Source of the DNA: Saccharolobus shibatae B12 | GTDB taxonomy: Archaea > Thermoproteota > Thermoprotei_A > Sulfolobales > Sulfolobaceae | DNA: 64,000 bases | Assembly: GCF_019175345.1 (NCBI RefSeq) | Contig: NZ_CP077717.1 | Location: 1,774,001-1,838,000, forward strand | Direction: 5' to 3' | Translations under genes and position numbers: made by a program | The notes under the pieces: model-generated | Database searches by the model: none | Told to the model about the DNA's origin: nothing | The model's input: only the letters and a program-made list of their open reading frames with translations | In this document: piece after piece, positions 54,782-64,000 of the stretch | How the letters are laid out: each line of letters opens with the position of its first letter | Numbering within the stretch: position 1 is the first letter of the stretch

Positions 54782-54928
54782 CCCACATAGGTTTAGAATG
54801 CGTTATTAACGTGATTTTTATTATTTTTAAATAGGAATTAATTTATTCACTCAATATCAAATTTTCATAGAACTATTACACTCCTCTAAAAGTCTATTTC
54901 CCCTTATAGCCAACTTTTAAATACTTAG

Positions 54929-54942
54929 AGTACTATTGTACT
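54929..54942. promoter_or_regulatory. Small palindrome AGTAC-N4-GTACT before the second vapB
   Basis: agtactattgtact lies between the TATA-like cttttaaata (about 54914) and ATG 54948. Its location suits autoregulation by the AbrB-type antitoxin, but the arms are short. Confidence 0.4.
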
Positions 54943-54947
54943 ACTGT

Positions 54948-55202
54948 ATGCCAGAAACTGTAGTCACTAGAAAATACCAGATCACGATACCTAAGGAGAT
55001 AAGGGAAGCTCTGGGTATCAAAGTTGGAGATAGACTTATCGTTAGAGTTGAAGATGGTAAGATAATAATAGAACCAGTCAGGGCTTCAGACGCACTTAAG
55101 AGGCTAGCCACTATAGCTGATAAATACTTAGGAGGACCAAAGAGGATTGATGCGGTGAAGCTTGTTGAGGAGTCTCTTGAGAGGGAAACGGGCTTATATT
55201 GA
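54948..55202 (+). CDS. vapB: AbrB-type VapB antitoxin
   Basis: 84 residues from ATG 54948 (ATG 54936 also in frame). TVVTRKYQITIPKEIREALG followed by VGDRLIVRVEDGKIIIEP (about 3-42) is a complete AbrB/MazE-type swapped-hairpin DNA-binding domain. The C-terminal helices (DALKRLATIADKYLG, KLVEESLERE) should bind the PIN toxin. Overlaps vapC by 41 bases or fewer depending on that gene's start. Confidence 0.92.
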   Translation: MPETVVTRKYQITIPKEIREALGIKVGDRLIVRVEDGKIIIEPVRASDALKRLATIADKYLGGPKRIDAVKLVEESLERETGLY

Positions 55203-55638
55203 TACTAACATTTTCATTTATGTTGCTTTAAAGAACCCGGATTTTTACAATGTATGCTATAAAGTACTTGATATGTTAATCTCTGGTGAGTTTAAAGGCC
55301 TTGGCTCTTATCTTGTACTATTTGAGCTCTTTGGTAGTTTATCTAAAATTGACGTAAAAGCTGCATATGAAGCCGTCAACTCATACTTAGACCTTCCAAT
55401 AACAATACTGGAAACGAACAGGGATACTTTCAGTCACGCTAAAGAGATAGCAGAACTTTCAGGAGTAACTTATGACGCGTTACATGCTGCTTTAGTAAGC
55501 CAGAACGGGATTGAGGTAGTTATTACTGAAGACGTGAATGACTGGAGTAAAATAGTGAAGGCTTGGCCTAAAGTAAAGGAAAAGCTTAACGTTAAAGACC
55601 TAATTGTAGTCTCTCCTACAAAGGGTAAATTAATGTGA
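55162..55638 (+). CDS. vapC: VapC-type PIN-domain ribonuclease toxin
   Basis: 158 residues from TTG 55162; TTG 55177 (LRGKRAYIDTN) is an equally good start. PIN motifs: AYIDTNIFIYVAL (first Asp), VLFELFGSL (Glu), GVTYDALHAAL (Asp) and VVITEDVNDWSKI (Glu/Asp). Endoribonuclease toxin held by the AbrB-type VapB encoded just upstream. Confidence 0.92.
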   Translation: MLRSLLRGKRAYIDTNIFIYVALKNPDFYNVCYKVLDMLISGEFKGLGSYLVLFELFGSLSKIDVKAAYEAVNSYLDLPITILETNRDTFSHAKEIAELSGVTYDALHAALVSQNGIEVVITEDVNDWSKIVKAWPKVKEKLNVKDLIVVSPTKGKLM

Positions 55639-55994
55639 AATGAATTGCAAATAGAGCCACTCACTGCTTTAGTAATAGGCCACATCCTATCATTACTGCA
55701 TATCTGAGATAATGGAAGAAATTGCGGTTTCTCACACCTTTATTTGTTCTAACATGAAAACTAGAAGCATCTGTTAACAAACTAGCATGACTTTATATTT
55801 GCTTATAGTCTAAAGGGCAACTACATTTCTAAAATTACACAAAGACCTTTCCGTATATTAGGAAGAGAGTCTTGCCCTTTAAAGTCTCAGAAAGTATAAT
55901 TTTAACTTTGTCTCAAAAGTGGATGACGAGTATAAGATTGTTGATCAAATATTGAAGGAGGTTGATTCAGTAAGTGTTAAAAGGAAAAAATATT
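55639..55994. other. Gene-free interval with a small inverted repeat
   Basis: taaagggcaa (55811-55820) and ttgcccttta (55872-55881) are exact inverted repeats 71 bp apart, possibly a very small MITE. The right arm continues as aaagtctcagaaagtata, also seen near 26524. A 28-codon frame ending at the start of the next gene (VDDEYKIVDQILKEVD) may be a gene remnant. Confidence 0.4.
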
Positions 55995-56897
55995 TTACTT
56001 CTTAATTAGTTTTTTAATTTCCTCCCACATCTCATCGATTTCCTCCTGTATACCCTTTATTTCTTCTTCAGTGAGCTGTTTAAATCTTCCTTGTAACTTT
56101 AAATACTCCGTTACTGGTTTTCTATTCTTCTTGTCAAGTAGTGTCTTACTTACACTAGTCAATCTAAATTCACCATTTTCTATTTCAAAGAGTGGCCAAA
56201 CTCCAGTCTCAACTGCAAGTTTCGCAATGTCGATAGTAAATTTAGAGTCGAAACGCCATCCGGGCGGACATGGGGATAATAAGTGTAAATATTTAAATCC
56301 ACGAATCTGCTTAGCTTTCCTCACCTTGGCTTCATAATCGTATATGTAAGCAATTGAAGCAGTAGCTACATATGGTACTTTATGTTCTGCAATTATGAAT
56401 GGTAAGGGCTTCTTAAATTCCCTCTTACCTTCTGGAGTTGTAGTTGTCCATGCGCCTTTTGGCGTCAGGCTTGAACGTTGAATTCCAGTATTCATATACG
56501 CTTCGTTATCATAACATACGTAAAGGATATCCTCATTTCTCTCTGCAGCACCGCTTAATGAGGCAAATCCTATATCTCCAGTAGAACCATCACCAGCCCA
56601 TACGGTTACTATTACATCCTTATCTCCCCTAGTCCTTAAAGCTCTAACAATGCCGGAAGCTATAGCTGCGGGAGCACCAAATGCGCTATGTATCACTGGG
56701 ACAGTTGAAGGCATTCCACTTGTATCTCCCATTATTATTGTAGTACATGAAGCTGGAACGACTAGAACGGTTTTATTTCCTAAAACCTCTAGGAGTACAT
56801 CTAACTCTTTAGGTATTGGGCAACCCGGACAGGCAGCATTACCTCTATAGAACTTGGGTATCCTCTTAGGTGTAACTAAGCTACTCACAACAGCCAC
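55995..56897 (-). CDS. porB: Pyruvate:ferredoxin oxidoreductase, beta subunit
   Basis: 300 residues. [19 protein letters not shown] (about 20-38) supplies the CxxC, and the thiamine-diphosphate motif is complete: [20 protein letters not shown] (about 105-124) ... [15 protein letters not shown] (about 134-148). Last gene of the four-gene operon porG-porD-porA-porB; overlaps porA by 13 bases. Makes acetyl-CoA (or another acyl-CoA), CO2 and reduced ferredoxin with its partners. Confidence 0.94.
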   Translation of the reverse strand: MAVVSSLVTPKRIPKFYRGNAACPGCPIPKELDVLLEVLGNKTVLVVPASCTTIIMGDTSGMPSTVPVIHSAFGAPAAIASGIVRALRTRGDKDVIVTVWAGDGSTGDIGFASLSGAAERNEDILYVCYDNEAYMNTGIQRSSLTPKGAWTTTTPEGKREFKKPLPFIIAEHKVPYVATASIAYIYDYEAKVRKAKQIRGFKYLHLLSPCPPGWRFDSKFTIDIAKLAVETGVWPLFEIENGEFRLTSVSKTLLDKKNRKPVTEYLKLQGRFKQLTEEEIKGIQEEIDEMWEEIKKLIKK

Positions 56898-58042
56898 CTC
56901 TCTTCTTCCAAATTATCGTTGATTAGGTCTTCAATCACCTTTTGGAAGTGACGCGGCCTAACGTCCTTTCCACCAATACCTGCTATTACGCTGTAAACTG
57001 GTACTCTATAGCCATAAAGTGTAGCTTTTATCTCATTTGCTAAAATCCCTCCAGAACCATACGAATAAGCTCTATCGAGAACTATTACACCTTTCATTGA
57101 CCTTAAGTATTCCTCTATTTTCTCCTTTGGGAATGGTCTAAATACCCTGATTTTGAGCAATCCAGCCTCAATCCCAGCATTCCTTAGTCTATCCACAGCA
57201 ACCTTACCGTCACCACTCCACGCTCCCATGGTAACGAAAACGTACTTGGCATCTTCACATTTATAGCACTCAACCAAACCGTTTTGTTTCCTTCCACTTA
57301 TCCTCTCATATTCATTCATCACTTCCTCAATAACTCCTTTAGCTCTTACCATTGCCTTCATAGCCTCATACCTATACTTGATGTAATCCTCTGGAGTTGC
57401 GATTGGCCCAACACCAATAGGATCAGAGAAGTCAATTAGGTTAAATTGTCTAGGCGGTAAAAAGTTGTCAACCTCACCATCCTCTAATACCTCAATCCTT
57501 TCCATTGTGTGAGTCAATATGAAGCCATCAAATCCCATCATGACTGGTAAGATTACTCTCTCATCTTCTGAAATCCTAAACGCTTGTATTGTCATATCGT
57601 AAGCCTCTTGCACGTTTTCTGCCATCATTTGAACCCAAATTGCATCTCTCTTACTTAGGAAATCTTGATGATCATCCCAAATACTCCAAGGCTCTGCAAT
57701 TGCCCTAGTTGCAACTGCAGCAACGATAGGGATTCTTTGACCTCCAGCCCAATATATCATTTCAGTCATGTATAGTAGTCCTTGAGAAGACGTTGCAGTG
57801 AAAACTCTAGCACCAGCCAATGCAGCACCATAAATTGAAGCCAACGCAGAATGCTCGCTTTCCACCTTTATTAACTCAGCCTTTAATTCCTCAGAAGCTA
57901 TGTATTCGGAAATTTTCTCTAGCATTGTAGTTTGAGGAGTTATTGGGAACACTGCTAAAACTTGAGGTTTAGATTGCTTAACAGCATAAGCAACTGCGTG
58001 ATTACCAACTAAAGCTAAGGTTTTCCTCTTTAAAACTTGCAT
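56885..58042 (-). CDS. porA: Pyruvate:ferredoxin oxidoreductase, alpha subunit
   Basis: 385 residues. [17 protein letters not shown] (about 32-48), [20 protein letters not shown] (about 61-80) and the [11 protein letters not shown] stretch are the substrate-binding motifs; [18 protein letters not shown] marks domain II. Three bases after porD. It keeps the ITPQTT motif of true pyruvate enzymes, which the paralogue at 18432 has changed (IRPYTE). Confidence 0.94.
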   Translation of the reverse strand: MQVLKRKTLALVGNHAVAYAVKQSKPQVLAVFPITPQTTMLEKISEYIASEELKAELIKVESEHSALASIYGAALAGARVFTATSSQGLLYMTEMIYWAGGQRIPIVAAVATRAIAEPWSIWDDHQDFLSKRDAIWVQMMAENVQEAYDMTIQAFRISEDERVILPVMMGFDGFILTHTMERIEVLEDGEVDNFLPPRQFNLIDFSDPIGVGPIATPEDYIKYRYEAMKAMVRAKGVIEEVMNEYERISGRKQNGLVECYKCEDAKYVFVTMGAWSGDGKVAVDRLRNAGIEAGLLKIRVFRPFPKEKIEEYLRSMKGVIVLDRAYSYGSGGILANEIKATLYGYRVPVYSVIAGIGGKDVRPRHFQKVIEDLINDNLEEERWLL

Positions 58043-58045
58043 AAT

Positions 58046-58312
58046 TCACTTCACCTCCCTAACCATATCTATTGCCTTGGGTGGGCAAACTTGTGCACAA
58101 ACACCACAACCTTTACAATAATCGTAATCAATTTGAGGATAGAGGTTCTCTAGGAGATCAATAGTATTTTCAGGGCAATAAAGTACGCAGAGTCTACACT
58201 TAGTACACTTATTGTAATCAATTATTGGTTTCTCAACCCTCCATAATCCAGTTTTTCCCGCAGATCCTATCCTTGGCCTAGCTACTGGTACTCCCATGGG
58301 GATTTTAATCAA
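58046..58312 (-). CDS. porD: Pyruvate:ferredoxin oxidoreductase, delta subunit (ferredoxin-like)
   Basis: 88 residues with two 4Fe-4S motifs, [12 protein letters not shown] and [12 protein letters not shown]. It passes electrons from the catalytic subunits to soluble ferredoxin. Overlaps porG by eight bases. Confidence 0.94.
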   Translation of the reverse strand: MIKIPMGVPVARPRIGSAGKTGLWRVEKPIIDYNKCTKCRLCVLYCPENTIDLLENLYPQIDYDYCKGCGVCAQVCPPKAIDMVREVK

Positions 58313-58853
58313 CCCTTTTCACCTCCTTATATCCCATTTCAACCGCTTCCGCATTGAGTTCCCCTATCTTTCCAGGGAATTCTTCCTTTACAGCCTCTTC
58401 CAACGAGTGTAAGGAAGGTTGCCCCAAGATTTTCACTAAAGCTCCTATCATCGCAGTATTAACAACAGCCCATCCAGCTACGACTAGCCCTAATTCTTTA
58501 GCAATACTTGTAGCGTCAACAATATACTCACTTTTCCAAATTCTCTTAGGCGTATTTGTGTTTAGTAGTAAGAAGCCGTTTTCTTTGAGTCCCTCTGTAA
58601 CGTTAATTATTTGAATGAGTGACGTATCAAATATTGCAACACCGTCTGGATTGTAAACCTCTCTATGTAAAAGTATCGGCTTATCTGACAGCCTTAGAAA
58701 TGATACCACTGGAGCTCCTCTCCTTTCCCCACCGAAAAAGGGTATGGATTGGGCGTATTTATCCTCTAAAACCATGGCCTTTGTAACAAGTTCCCCAGCA
58801 GTAACTATCCCTTGCCCTCCCCTTCCCCTTAAAGCTAATTCAATAAGAGTCAT
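58305..58853 (-). CDS. porG: Pyruvate:ferredoxin oxidoreductase, gamma subunit
   Basis: 182 residues, starting [19 protein letters not shown], the strict gamma-subunit motif, with [18 protein letters not shown] (about 39-56). First gene of the operon. In contrast to the paralogue at 19676 it is a separate protein. Confidence 0.94.
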   Translation of the reverse strand: MTLIELALRGRGGQGIVTAGELVTKAMVLEDKYAQSIPFFGGERRGAPVVSFLRLSDKPILLHREVYNPDGVAIFDTSLIQIINVTEGLKENGFLLLNTNTPKRIWKSEYIVDATSIAKELGLVVAGWAVVNTAMIGALVKILGQPSLHSLEEAVKEEFPGKIGELNAEAVEMGYKEVKRVD

Positions 58854-59029
58854 TTTATCACAATGATAATATTCGACTCGTAGGAAAAAAAGTTGTCCTA
58901 AAACGAAATATAATAAAGATATTTAACGCAGTTGAACCAGATTATTTTTATATACAGATTAAAATATGATATTTCTCTACTGCGAAATACGTGACAAGAT
59001 TTTATTAGTTAGTTTACGTAATAACTTTT

Positions 59030-61090
59030 ATGATAAAAGAACATTTACCTCTTATAACGGGAAAAGGAAGTTATATTGATGACATTAGTCCGAAAAATGT
59101 AGTTTACCTTAGTGTAGTTAGGTCTCCAATAGCTAGGGGTATAATAAAAAGAGTATCTAAACCAGAAAATGCCCTCATATCATTAACATGGGAGGACGTA
59201 AAAATATACATGCCGGCAAGGTTATTTCCAGATTTAGCGAGGAATGCGCAAGTTGCTAAAATGCCAGTTTTAGCTGATGATAGAGTTAATTTCGTAGGTC
59301 AACCAATTTTGGCATTTGCGGTTGATGATAGGTATAAGATTGAAGACGTAGCAGAGGAAGTTTCAATTGACTATGAGGAGTTAAAACCAGTAGTTGATCC
59401 TGAGGAGTCATTAAATGCAGAGCCCATTCATCCAGGTTTAAAAACTAACATCTCCATAGATCAGTTTTTAGAAGGGGGAAATTTATCGTTAAGAAGCAAG
59501 GCTGACGTTGTCGTAAGCAGGAAAATTAAACAACATAGAATCGTTTCAAATCCGATGGAAACAAAAGGTTTCATTTGTTGGTGGGAAAATGATGTCCTAA
59601 ACGTTTACGTCTCCACGCAAGCGCCATTTGGTGTAAAGAATGATCTAAGGGAAGTTTTAGGTATTTCTCCGGAAAAGATAAGGGTTTATTCAGCGCCTAA
59701 CGTAGGAGGAGGGTTTGGTAATAAAAGTGGCGGATATCCCGAGTACGTTTTAGCTGCAATAGCTTCCCTAAAACTTGGGAAGCCTGTTAAATGGATAGAA
59801 ACTAGAAGTGAAATGCTAGTTAATACTCAATCCTTAGGCAGAGGAGAAGTATCGGATATGAAACTCTATGCTACTAGAGATGGTGAGATTTTAGGAATAG
59901 AAGGTACTATCATAGCTAACATTGGTGCCTTCGATTATGGAATTGGCTTTATTGCACCCTTATTTATCGCTAGACTATCCAATGGTCCTTACAAGATGAA
60001 GTTCGCATCAATAAGGGCTTTAGGAGTATTCACCAACACTCCCCCAATGGGATTCTATAGGGGTGCTGGTAGACCAGAGGCGGCACTAATCCATGAGACC
60101 CTTGTTGAGGATTTGGCTGAGGAATTGGGAATGGATCCAGTTGAGATTAGGAGGAAAAATCTGATTGGTGATAATGGTTATATTACACCTCTCGGCGTTA
60201 GAATTGATCCTGCTGGTTATAATGAGGTTTTGGATACTGCCGAGAAGTACTATAGGAAGGCTAAGGAGGTTTACAATGATAAGGGTGTTTCAATCATTAC
60301 GTTTGCTGAGATAGTCAGAACTTCACCCGGAGAGGGCGCTAGAGTTAAGATCGAAAACGGTAAAGTAAACTTTTATCTAGGGCTAGGTCCACATGGTCAA
60401 GCTTATGCTAGCACATTTAGGAGACTTGCATCAGAAGTATTAGGTATAAGTCAAGATAAAATAGAAATAATGACTGGCAGTTCAGAGATCGTCAAAGAGG
60501 GTATAGGTAGCTTTGGTTCTAGAGCTGGAACTATAGGAGGTTCTGCAGTAATAGCTGCAGCAACAGAGTTGCTTAAGAAGATAAATGTTAATTCTTTAAG
60601 TGAAGGCGACTTAACTAAGTATGAGGGCATAGAGGCTGAAGTCTTCTATAAGGCTGATGATATATTTGCACCTGGAGCCCATGTAGCTGTAGTTGATGTG
60701 GATGAGGAAACTGGGTTTATTAAGGTTTTGGAGTATTATGCAGTTGACGACGTTGGTAGAGTTATGAATAAGGAAGAAATAGAGGGGCAAATAATTGGCG
60801 GAGTATTGCAAGGAATGTCACAAGTTATTATCGAAGCTATGAGATATGATGAGAGGGGAATCCCATTATGCTCTTCAATTGCAGATTGTGGAGTCCCAAC
60901 GGCTTTAGAAGCTCCTCTGAAGGTAAATACTGATTACGTGGAATACCCATCTCAGCTCTTATCTAAAAGTAGGGGCGTTGGTGAGGCTGGTACAACTGGT
61001 GCTTTACCGGCAGTTTTCATAGCAGTAGAGAAGGCTACTAAGAGGAAGTTCGATAGGACTCCAATAGATCCTTGGTTGATAACTTCTTAA
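59030..61090 (+). CDS. Molybdenum hydroxylase large subunit (aldehyde/CO dehydrogenase family)
   Basis: 686 residues. Family motifs: GKGSYIDDI near the start, VGGGFGNKSGGY (about 227-238) contacting the cofactor, NTPPMGFYRGAGRPEA (about 343-358), and the catalytic Glu at about 652 in GVGEAGTTGALPA. It should oxidise an aldehyde or heterocycle using a molybdopterin cofactor. The enzyme normally needs an FAD subunit and a 2Fe-2S subunit; neither gene is beside it here, so it must borrow them or they lie elsewhere. ATG start, monocistronic. Confidence 0.9.
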   Translation: MIKEHLPLITGKGSYIDDISPKNVVYLSVVRSPIARGIIKRVSKPENALISLTWEDVKIYMPARLFPDLARNAQVAKMPVLADDRVNFVGQPILAFAVDDRYKIEDVAEEVSIDYEELKPVVDPEESLNAEPIHPGLKTNISIDQFLEGGNLSLRSKADVVVSRKIKQHRIVSNPMETKGFICWWENDVLNVYVSTQAPFGVKNDLREVLGISPEKIRVYSAPNVGGGFGNKSGGYPEYVLAAIASLKLGKPVKWIETRSEMLVNTQSLGRGEVSDMKLYATRDGEILGIEGTIIANIGAFDYGIGFIAPLFIARLSNGPYKMKFASIRALGVFTNTPPMGFYRGAGRPEAALIHETLVEDLAEELGMDPVEIRRKNLIGDNGYITPLGVRIDPAGYNEVLDTAEKYYRKAKEVYNDKGVSIITFAEIVRTSPGEGARVKIENGKVNFYLGLGPHGQAYASTFRRLASEVLGISQDKIEIMTGSSEIVKEGIGSFGSRAGTIGGSAVIAAATELLKKINVNSLSEGDLTKYEGIEAEVFYKADDIFAPGAHVAVVDVDEETGFIKVLEYYAVDDVGRVMNKEEIEGQIIGGVLQGMSQVIIEAMRYDERGIPLCSSIADCGVPTALEAPLKVNTDYVEYPSQLLSKSRGVGEAGTTGALPAVFIAVEKATKRKFDRTPIDPWLITS

Positions 61091-61511
61091 GGAGAATCTT
61101 AAGCTTTTATTAGGTTTAGAAACTAGCCTCCATTATAACTATCTCTGTAGAAGGTTCTGTATAGTATTAATCTTGTGATCAATTAATAATCTAAGCTAAC
61201 TTTTTCACGTATGGTTAATGTAGGTTGTATCGACCACTATTTCTAAGATTATCAAGTAAGAGTTTTTAGATTTCTTTTAAATATCAAATTTAAAAAATAT
61301 TGTAGAAATCCGAAAACGAGGGATTTAATAGGTTAGTATAACTTCGTTTAAAACACTATCAATTTTCGCATTTTCGTACAATTAAGAGATAAGCTTAGTG
61401 TGGAGAATTGTGTTTAGTATAATATTCTATCAATTATTTTGTACTTATGTGAAGCGTGTCTCTCTACAATATACGAGGGAGTTTAATAATTAAAAACTAT
61501 TCCACTTAAAG
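61091..61511. other. Gene-free AT-rich interval
   Basis: About 420 bases with no credible frame. No repeat or RNA-like fold recognised. Confidence 0.45.
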
Positions 61512-61835
61512 TTAGTTTTTAGGTAATAATCTAGGATTTACTTCCATTATTTTTATTAGGTTGTCTAAAGTTTTCAACTTCTCTTTAACTTCCTCCTCTT
61601 TCTTGTCTAATTCCTTTCGCAATTCATCTAATTTCTTTTCTAACTCATCGAGGTTTTTGTTACATTTTTCTTCAACCTCTTTAAGTTTCTCGTTACACTC
61701 GTTGAAATCCTTAAGGTGTTTTAGTGTTGTATAAATGAGAGAGGCTACCATAATTCTCTCATCTTCTGCTAGTTGCTCACCAACCATAAACTTATCTAAT
61801 GCATCGGCAAGTTGTTTTATCCATTCTTCAAGCAT
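61512..61835 (-). CDS. Coiled-coil protein
   Basis: 107 residues. Residues about 45-90 form a strong coiled coil rich in Glu/Lys/Leu (ELEKKLDELRKELDKKEEEV). Two cysteines (about 48 and 58) could cross-link helices. The N-terminus is a helix pair (EEWIKQLADALDKFMVGEQL). Divergent from the metalloprotease-like gene, 78 bases apart. Function unknown. Confidence 0.75.
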   Translation of the reverse strand: MLEEWIKQLADALDKFMVGEQLAEDERIMVASLIYTTLKHLKDFNECNEKLKEVEEKCNKNLDELEKKLDELRKELDKKEEEVKEKLKTLDNLIKIMEVNPRLLPKN

Positions 61836-61913
61836 TATATCAAAGTAGTAGAGGATTTATATTTATTTTTTGCACTCCTTATTAAAGCCGTCAATTCCCC
61901 TTCTGCAGTGCGT

Positions 61914-62378
61914 ATGAGAAAGCTTAAATTAGTTTGTGAGGAGATAGTTAAATTGATGCCTTCGTTCGGCATTATGACAGATATTGTAACTGAAGAGCTT
62001 AAGGAAGAACTTAGGAAGAAGTTAGGAAGGGAAATTCCCAATGTTTCAGTTGAGTTTGTTAATTACCTCCCTCCTCAAGTATTGGCATATGTGAGAGCTA
62101 ACGATTACACGATATATGTTAACTACGAACAGTATATGAGAGCTAAGAGAATGGGATATGAGTACGAGTATTTGTACGTTATACTACTGCACGAATATTT
62201 ACACGTCGTTGGAATTGCCGATGAAAGAGAGGTAAGAAGGATAGATTTAGAAATGGTAAGAGATAAGTTTGGTGAAAATAGCACAGCGTATAAGATAGCC
62301 TTAAATTTGGCTGATCCTAGGGATATATATTTGAATGAATCTCAAAGGTTGGGAGGAAAGCCAAACACATTCATGTGA
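61914..62378 (+). CDS. Putative metalloprotease with HEYLH zinc motif
   Basis: 154 residues from ATG 61914; an upstream in-frame ATG at 61812 would overlap the divergent gene and adds unlike sequence. LYVILLHEYLHVVGIADERE (about 85-104) holds the HExxH zinc site with a possible third ligand in the following DE residues. The preceding strand YTIYVNYEQYMRAKRMGY fits a minimal gluzincin/zincin fold. No signal peptide, so cytoplasmic. Substrate unknown. Confidence 0.75.
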   Translation: MRKLKLVCEEIVKLMPSFGIMTDIVTEELKEELRKKLGREIPNVSVEFVNYLPPQVLAYVRANDYTIYVNYEQYMRAKRMGYEYEYLYVILLHEYLHVVGIADEREVRRIDLEMVRDKFGENSTAYKIALNLADPRDIYLNESQRLGGKPNTFM

Positions 62379-62481
62379 CAAAAGGCATTTCTTTTATTAT
62401 TTAATACGTTTTATTTAAGTATAATCATTTACCTAAATTGGGAAGCAAAACGTTTATATAGAAAAGAAAGAATTTCCTCTT

Positions 62482-62901
62482 GTGGAAGAGAAAATAGAGA
62501 TTTATGGTAATGATTATGACGAGAAGCTTTCTATAATATTTGCTGACCCCAACTTCTTAATGCCAAATCTATTTGGAGCATTAAACGTTGAGGTTAAAGG
62601 AAGTGATTTCACTGCAGAGGTCCCTTTATCAACACTACTTGGAAAAGCCACAATGGTAATATATGGTAAAATCTTCACATCTCTCAATTCTGTAACATAT
62701 GTCATTAACGTAGCAGGGTATGGACCAGACAAGGGAGGAAAAATAAGAATCCAGTTAGATAGAGGTAGGGTAGTCATGGATATAGAGTTTAATATTCCAC
62801 TTGGTTTTTTAAATGCCAGACTGATCAAATCTAGAATAAACGATTTTAGGAATAAGGCGAGTGAGCTAATAAGGGTTGAAAGGATAAAGAGGAAAATCTA
62901 A
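62482..62901 (+). CDS. DUF3211 (START-like) protein
   Basis: 139 residues from GTG 62482. Alternating strands followed by a long C-terminal helix (ARLIKSRINDFRNKASELIR) fit the START-like fold reported for the Sulfolobus-specific DUF3211 family. Such folds bind hydrophobic ligands in a pocket. The assignment is by pattern and length. Confidence 0.65.
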   Translation: MEEKIEIYGNDYDEKLSIIFADPNFLMPNLFGALNVEVKGSDFTAEVPLSTLLGKATMVIYGKIFTSLNSVTYVINVAGYGPDKGGKIRIQLDRGRVVMDIEFNIPLGFLNARLIKSRINDFRNKASELIRVERIKRKI

Positions 62902-63014
62902 CTTGCCCATAAAAACTTTTTAATTTTAAGGGATAAATTTGAACATTATATAAGGGACAAAGCTATTCATTAGCCCTAAAAATCCTTTTATTGACTCACG
63001 TATAATTGTTTATT

Positions 63015-64000
63015 ATGGACTTTAGCGAATTAAATGAGATAGAGCAAAAGGTAGAGGAGAGGGAGGATTTTTCTGGAGAGAAAGTAAGACCATTAGTCGT
63101 ATTCTTCCCTAAGGATGAGGATGAAGTCATTAGGATCATTAGATTTGCTAAGAAAAATAGATTACCCATAATACCATGGGGTCAAGGAACTAGTTTAACT
63201 GGAGCTGTTTCGTGCGATAAAAACTGTATATTAATAGACCTATCCAAAATGAATAAAATTTTAGAGATAAACGATATTGATTGGTACGTAAGAGTCCAAC
63301 CAGGGATTAAATTAATAGACCTCTTCGAGGAACTAGAGAAAAAAGGCTTTATGTTACCTCCAGATCCAGCAAGCTTCTTTTTATGCTCAGTTGGTGGTGC
63401 AGTAGCTGAATCCTCTGGAGGGATGAGGGGTGTAAGGCATGGTTCGTTCAGGGAATGGGTATTATCTTTACGTGTTGTTCTACCAAATGGGGAGGTAATT
63501 AAGGTCGGAGAACCATTGAGAAAGAATAGGGCTGGGTATGATTTGGTTCATTTATTCGTTGGAAGTGAAGGAACTTTAGGGATAGTAACGGAAATCTGGT
63601 TGAGGATAATACCAATTCCAAAGAGAAAGATGGTTATGATAGCTGCAATGTTAAAGGATTTTGAATCCGCTGGAGAAGTTATAGTAGGCTTGAGGAAGAA
63701 TAAGATATTGCCAGAGCTGTCAGAGTACGTCGATGCTGATGTAGTTAAAGCGTTAAATAAACACTTGAGTGCAAACCTCAAGGAAACAGAGGGAGGGATG
63801 TTATTAATTTCAATAGAAGAAGATAGTGTTAGTGATGTGTTGAAAGTATTAGAGGGAAAGGCAGTTGATATTAAGATTGCTGAAGGCGAAGAGGCGGAGA
63901 AATTGTATTCATTGAGATCACAAGCTGCAATAGCAGTGAAAGCTGAATCAAACAAAGTATTTTACGCTGAAGATATAGTAGTACCAGTTTCTAAACTGCC
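63015..64000 (+). CDS. FAD-linked oxidase, GlcD / D-lactate dehydrogenase type, cut by the right edge
   Basis: ATG 63015, frame open to the window end (328 residues seen). The FAD-binding PCMH domain shows [33 protein letters not shown] (about 54-66), [20 protein letters not shown] (about 129-148) and [18 protein letters not shown] (about 176-193). It should oxidise glycolate or D-lactate to the 2-oxoacid, which could feed the 2-oxoacid:ferredoxin oxidoreductases in this window. Confidence 0.93.
   Translation, partial: MDFSELNEIEQKVEEREDFSGEKVRPLVVFFPKDEDEVIRIIRFAKKNRLPIIPWGQGTSLTGAVSCDKNCILIDLSKMNKILEINDIDWYVRVQPGIKLIDLFEELEKKGFMLPPDPASFFLCSVGGAVAESSGGMRGVRHGSFREWVLSLRVVLPNGEVIKVGEPLRKNRAGYDLVHLFVGSEGTLGIVTEIWLRIIPIPKRKMVMIAAMLKDFESAGEVIVGLRKNKILPELSEYVDADVVKALNKHLSANLKETEGGMLLISIEEDSVSDVLKVLEGKAVDIKIAEGEEAEKLYSLRSQAAIAVKAESNKVFYAEDIVVPVSKL

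Noticed and set aside
54598-54786. 62-codon minus-strand frame
   Set aside because: It is opposite the better-looking 58-residue membrane protein on the plus strand.
1-64000. tRNA genes, rRNA genes and CRISPR arrays
   Set aside because: I looked for T-arm-like strings, rRNA-like blocks and regularly spaced short repeats and saw none. Without a covariance search a diverged tRNA could be missed.

Overview
The window looks like a chromosome segment of a thermoacidophilic crenarchaeon of the Sulfolobales, most likely Saccharolobus (Sulfolobus) islandicus or S. solfataricus. Signs seen in the sequence are low GC with short intergenic gaps, frequent TTG/GTG starts, genes typical of this order (DUF973 and DUF3211 proteins, PaREP1 proteins, two vapBC pairs, two-oxoacid:ferredoxin oxidoreductases), an IS1-family element, an ISH3-type element, many IS200/IS605-type tnpB elements, and small non-autonomous elements with terminal inverted repeats. 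The species assignment is inference.

Layout. 1-9.4 kb is an accessory region: a gene cut by the left edge, small repeats, two tandem PaREP1 (HEPN-like) genes, and a giant double P-loop protein gene whose 3' end was split off by a tnpB element. A second, unrelated tnpB element follows. 9.6-16.6 kb encodes cell-surface and membrane proteins: a penicillin-acylase-type hydrolase, a secreted anchored protein, a transglutaminase-like protein and a DUF973 protein. 16.9-25.4 kb is a metabolic block: an Lrp-type regulator, a 2-oxoacid oxidoreductase with fused gamma-delta subunit, an MFS transporter split near its start by an IS1-family element, and a lactate permease. Matching palindromes TTGCA-N5-TGCAA (one imperfect) lie upstream of the regulator, the oxidoreductase and the original MFS start, suggesting one small regulon.

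25.6-30.6 kb is decayed: a broken IS1-type transposase, MITEs, a frameshifted MFS gene, an orphan tnpB 3' end, and a TnpB-like gene without zinc finger preceded by a tiny overlapping gene. 30.6-38.8 kb holds an amidase, a 1-Cys peroxiredoxin, a NifX-like protein, an ABC exporter cluster with a divergent palindromic operator and its own HTH regulator, a DUF3311/sodium-solute symporter pair and an amidohydrolase. 39-46 kb has a vapBC pair with two palindromes at its promoter, an isochorismatase-like hydrolase without the catalytic cysteine, a second DUF973 protein, an HTH protein and deletion derivatives of tnpB elements.

46.2-52.4 kb contains a phytoene-desaturase-type flavoprotein with DUF488, then a tight minus-strand operon sixA - ppx/gppA - two thymidylate-kinase-like genes - CHAD - amidohydrolase, which I read as a polyphosphate module. 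52.5-54.4 kb is a nest of elements: an ISH3-type element of about 1224 bp sits in the right-end hairpin of a tnpB element remnant with strong RNA-like inverted repeats. 54.6-64 kb has a small membrane protein, a second vapBC pair, a four-subunit pyruvate-type ferredoxin oxidoreductase operon, a lone molybdenum hydroxylase large subunit, a coiled-coil protein, a HEYLH metalloprotease-like protein, a DUF3211 protein and a GlcD-type FAD oxidase running off the right edge. I saw no rRNA, tRNA or CRISPR array.
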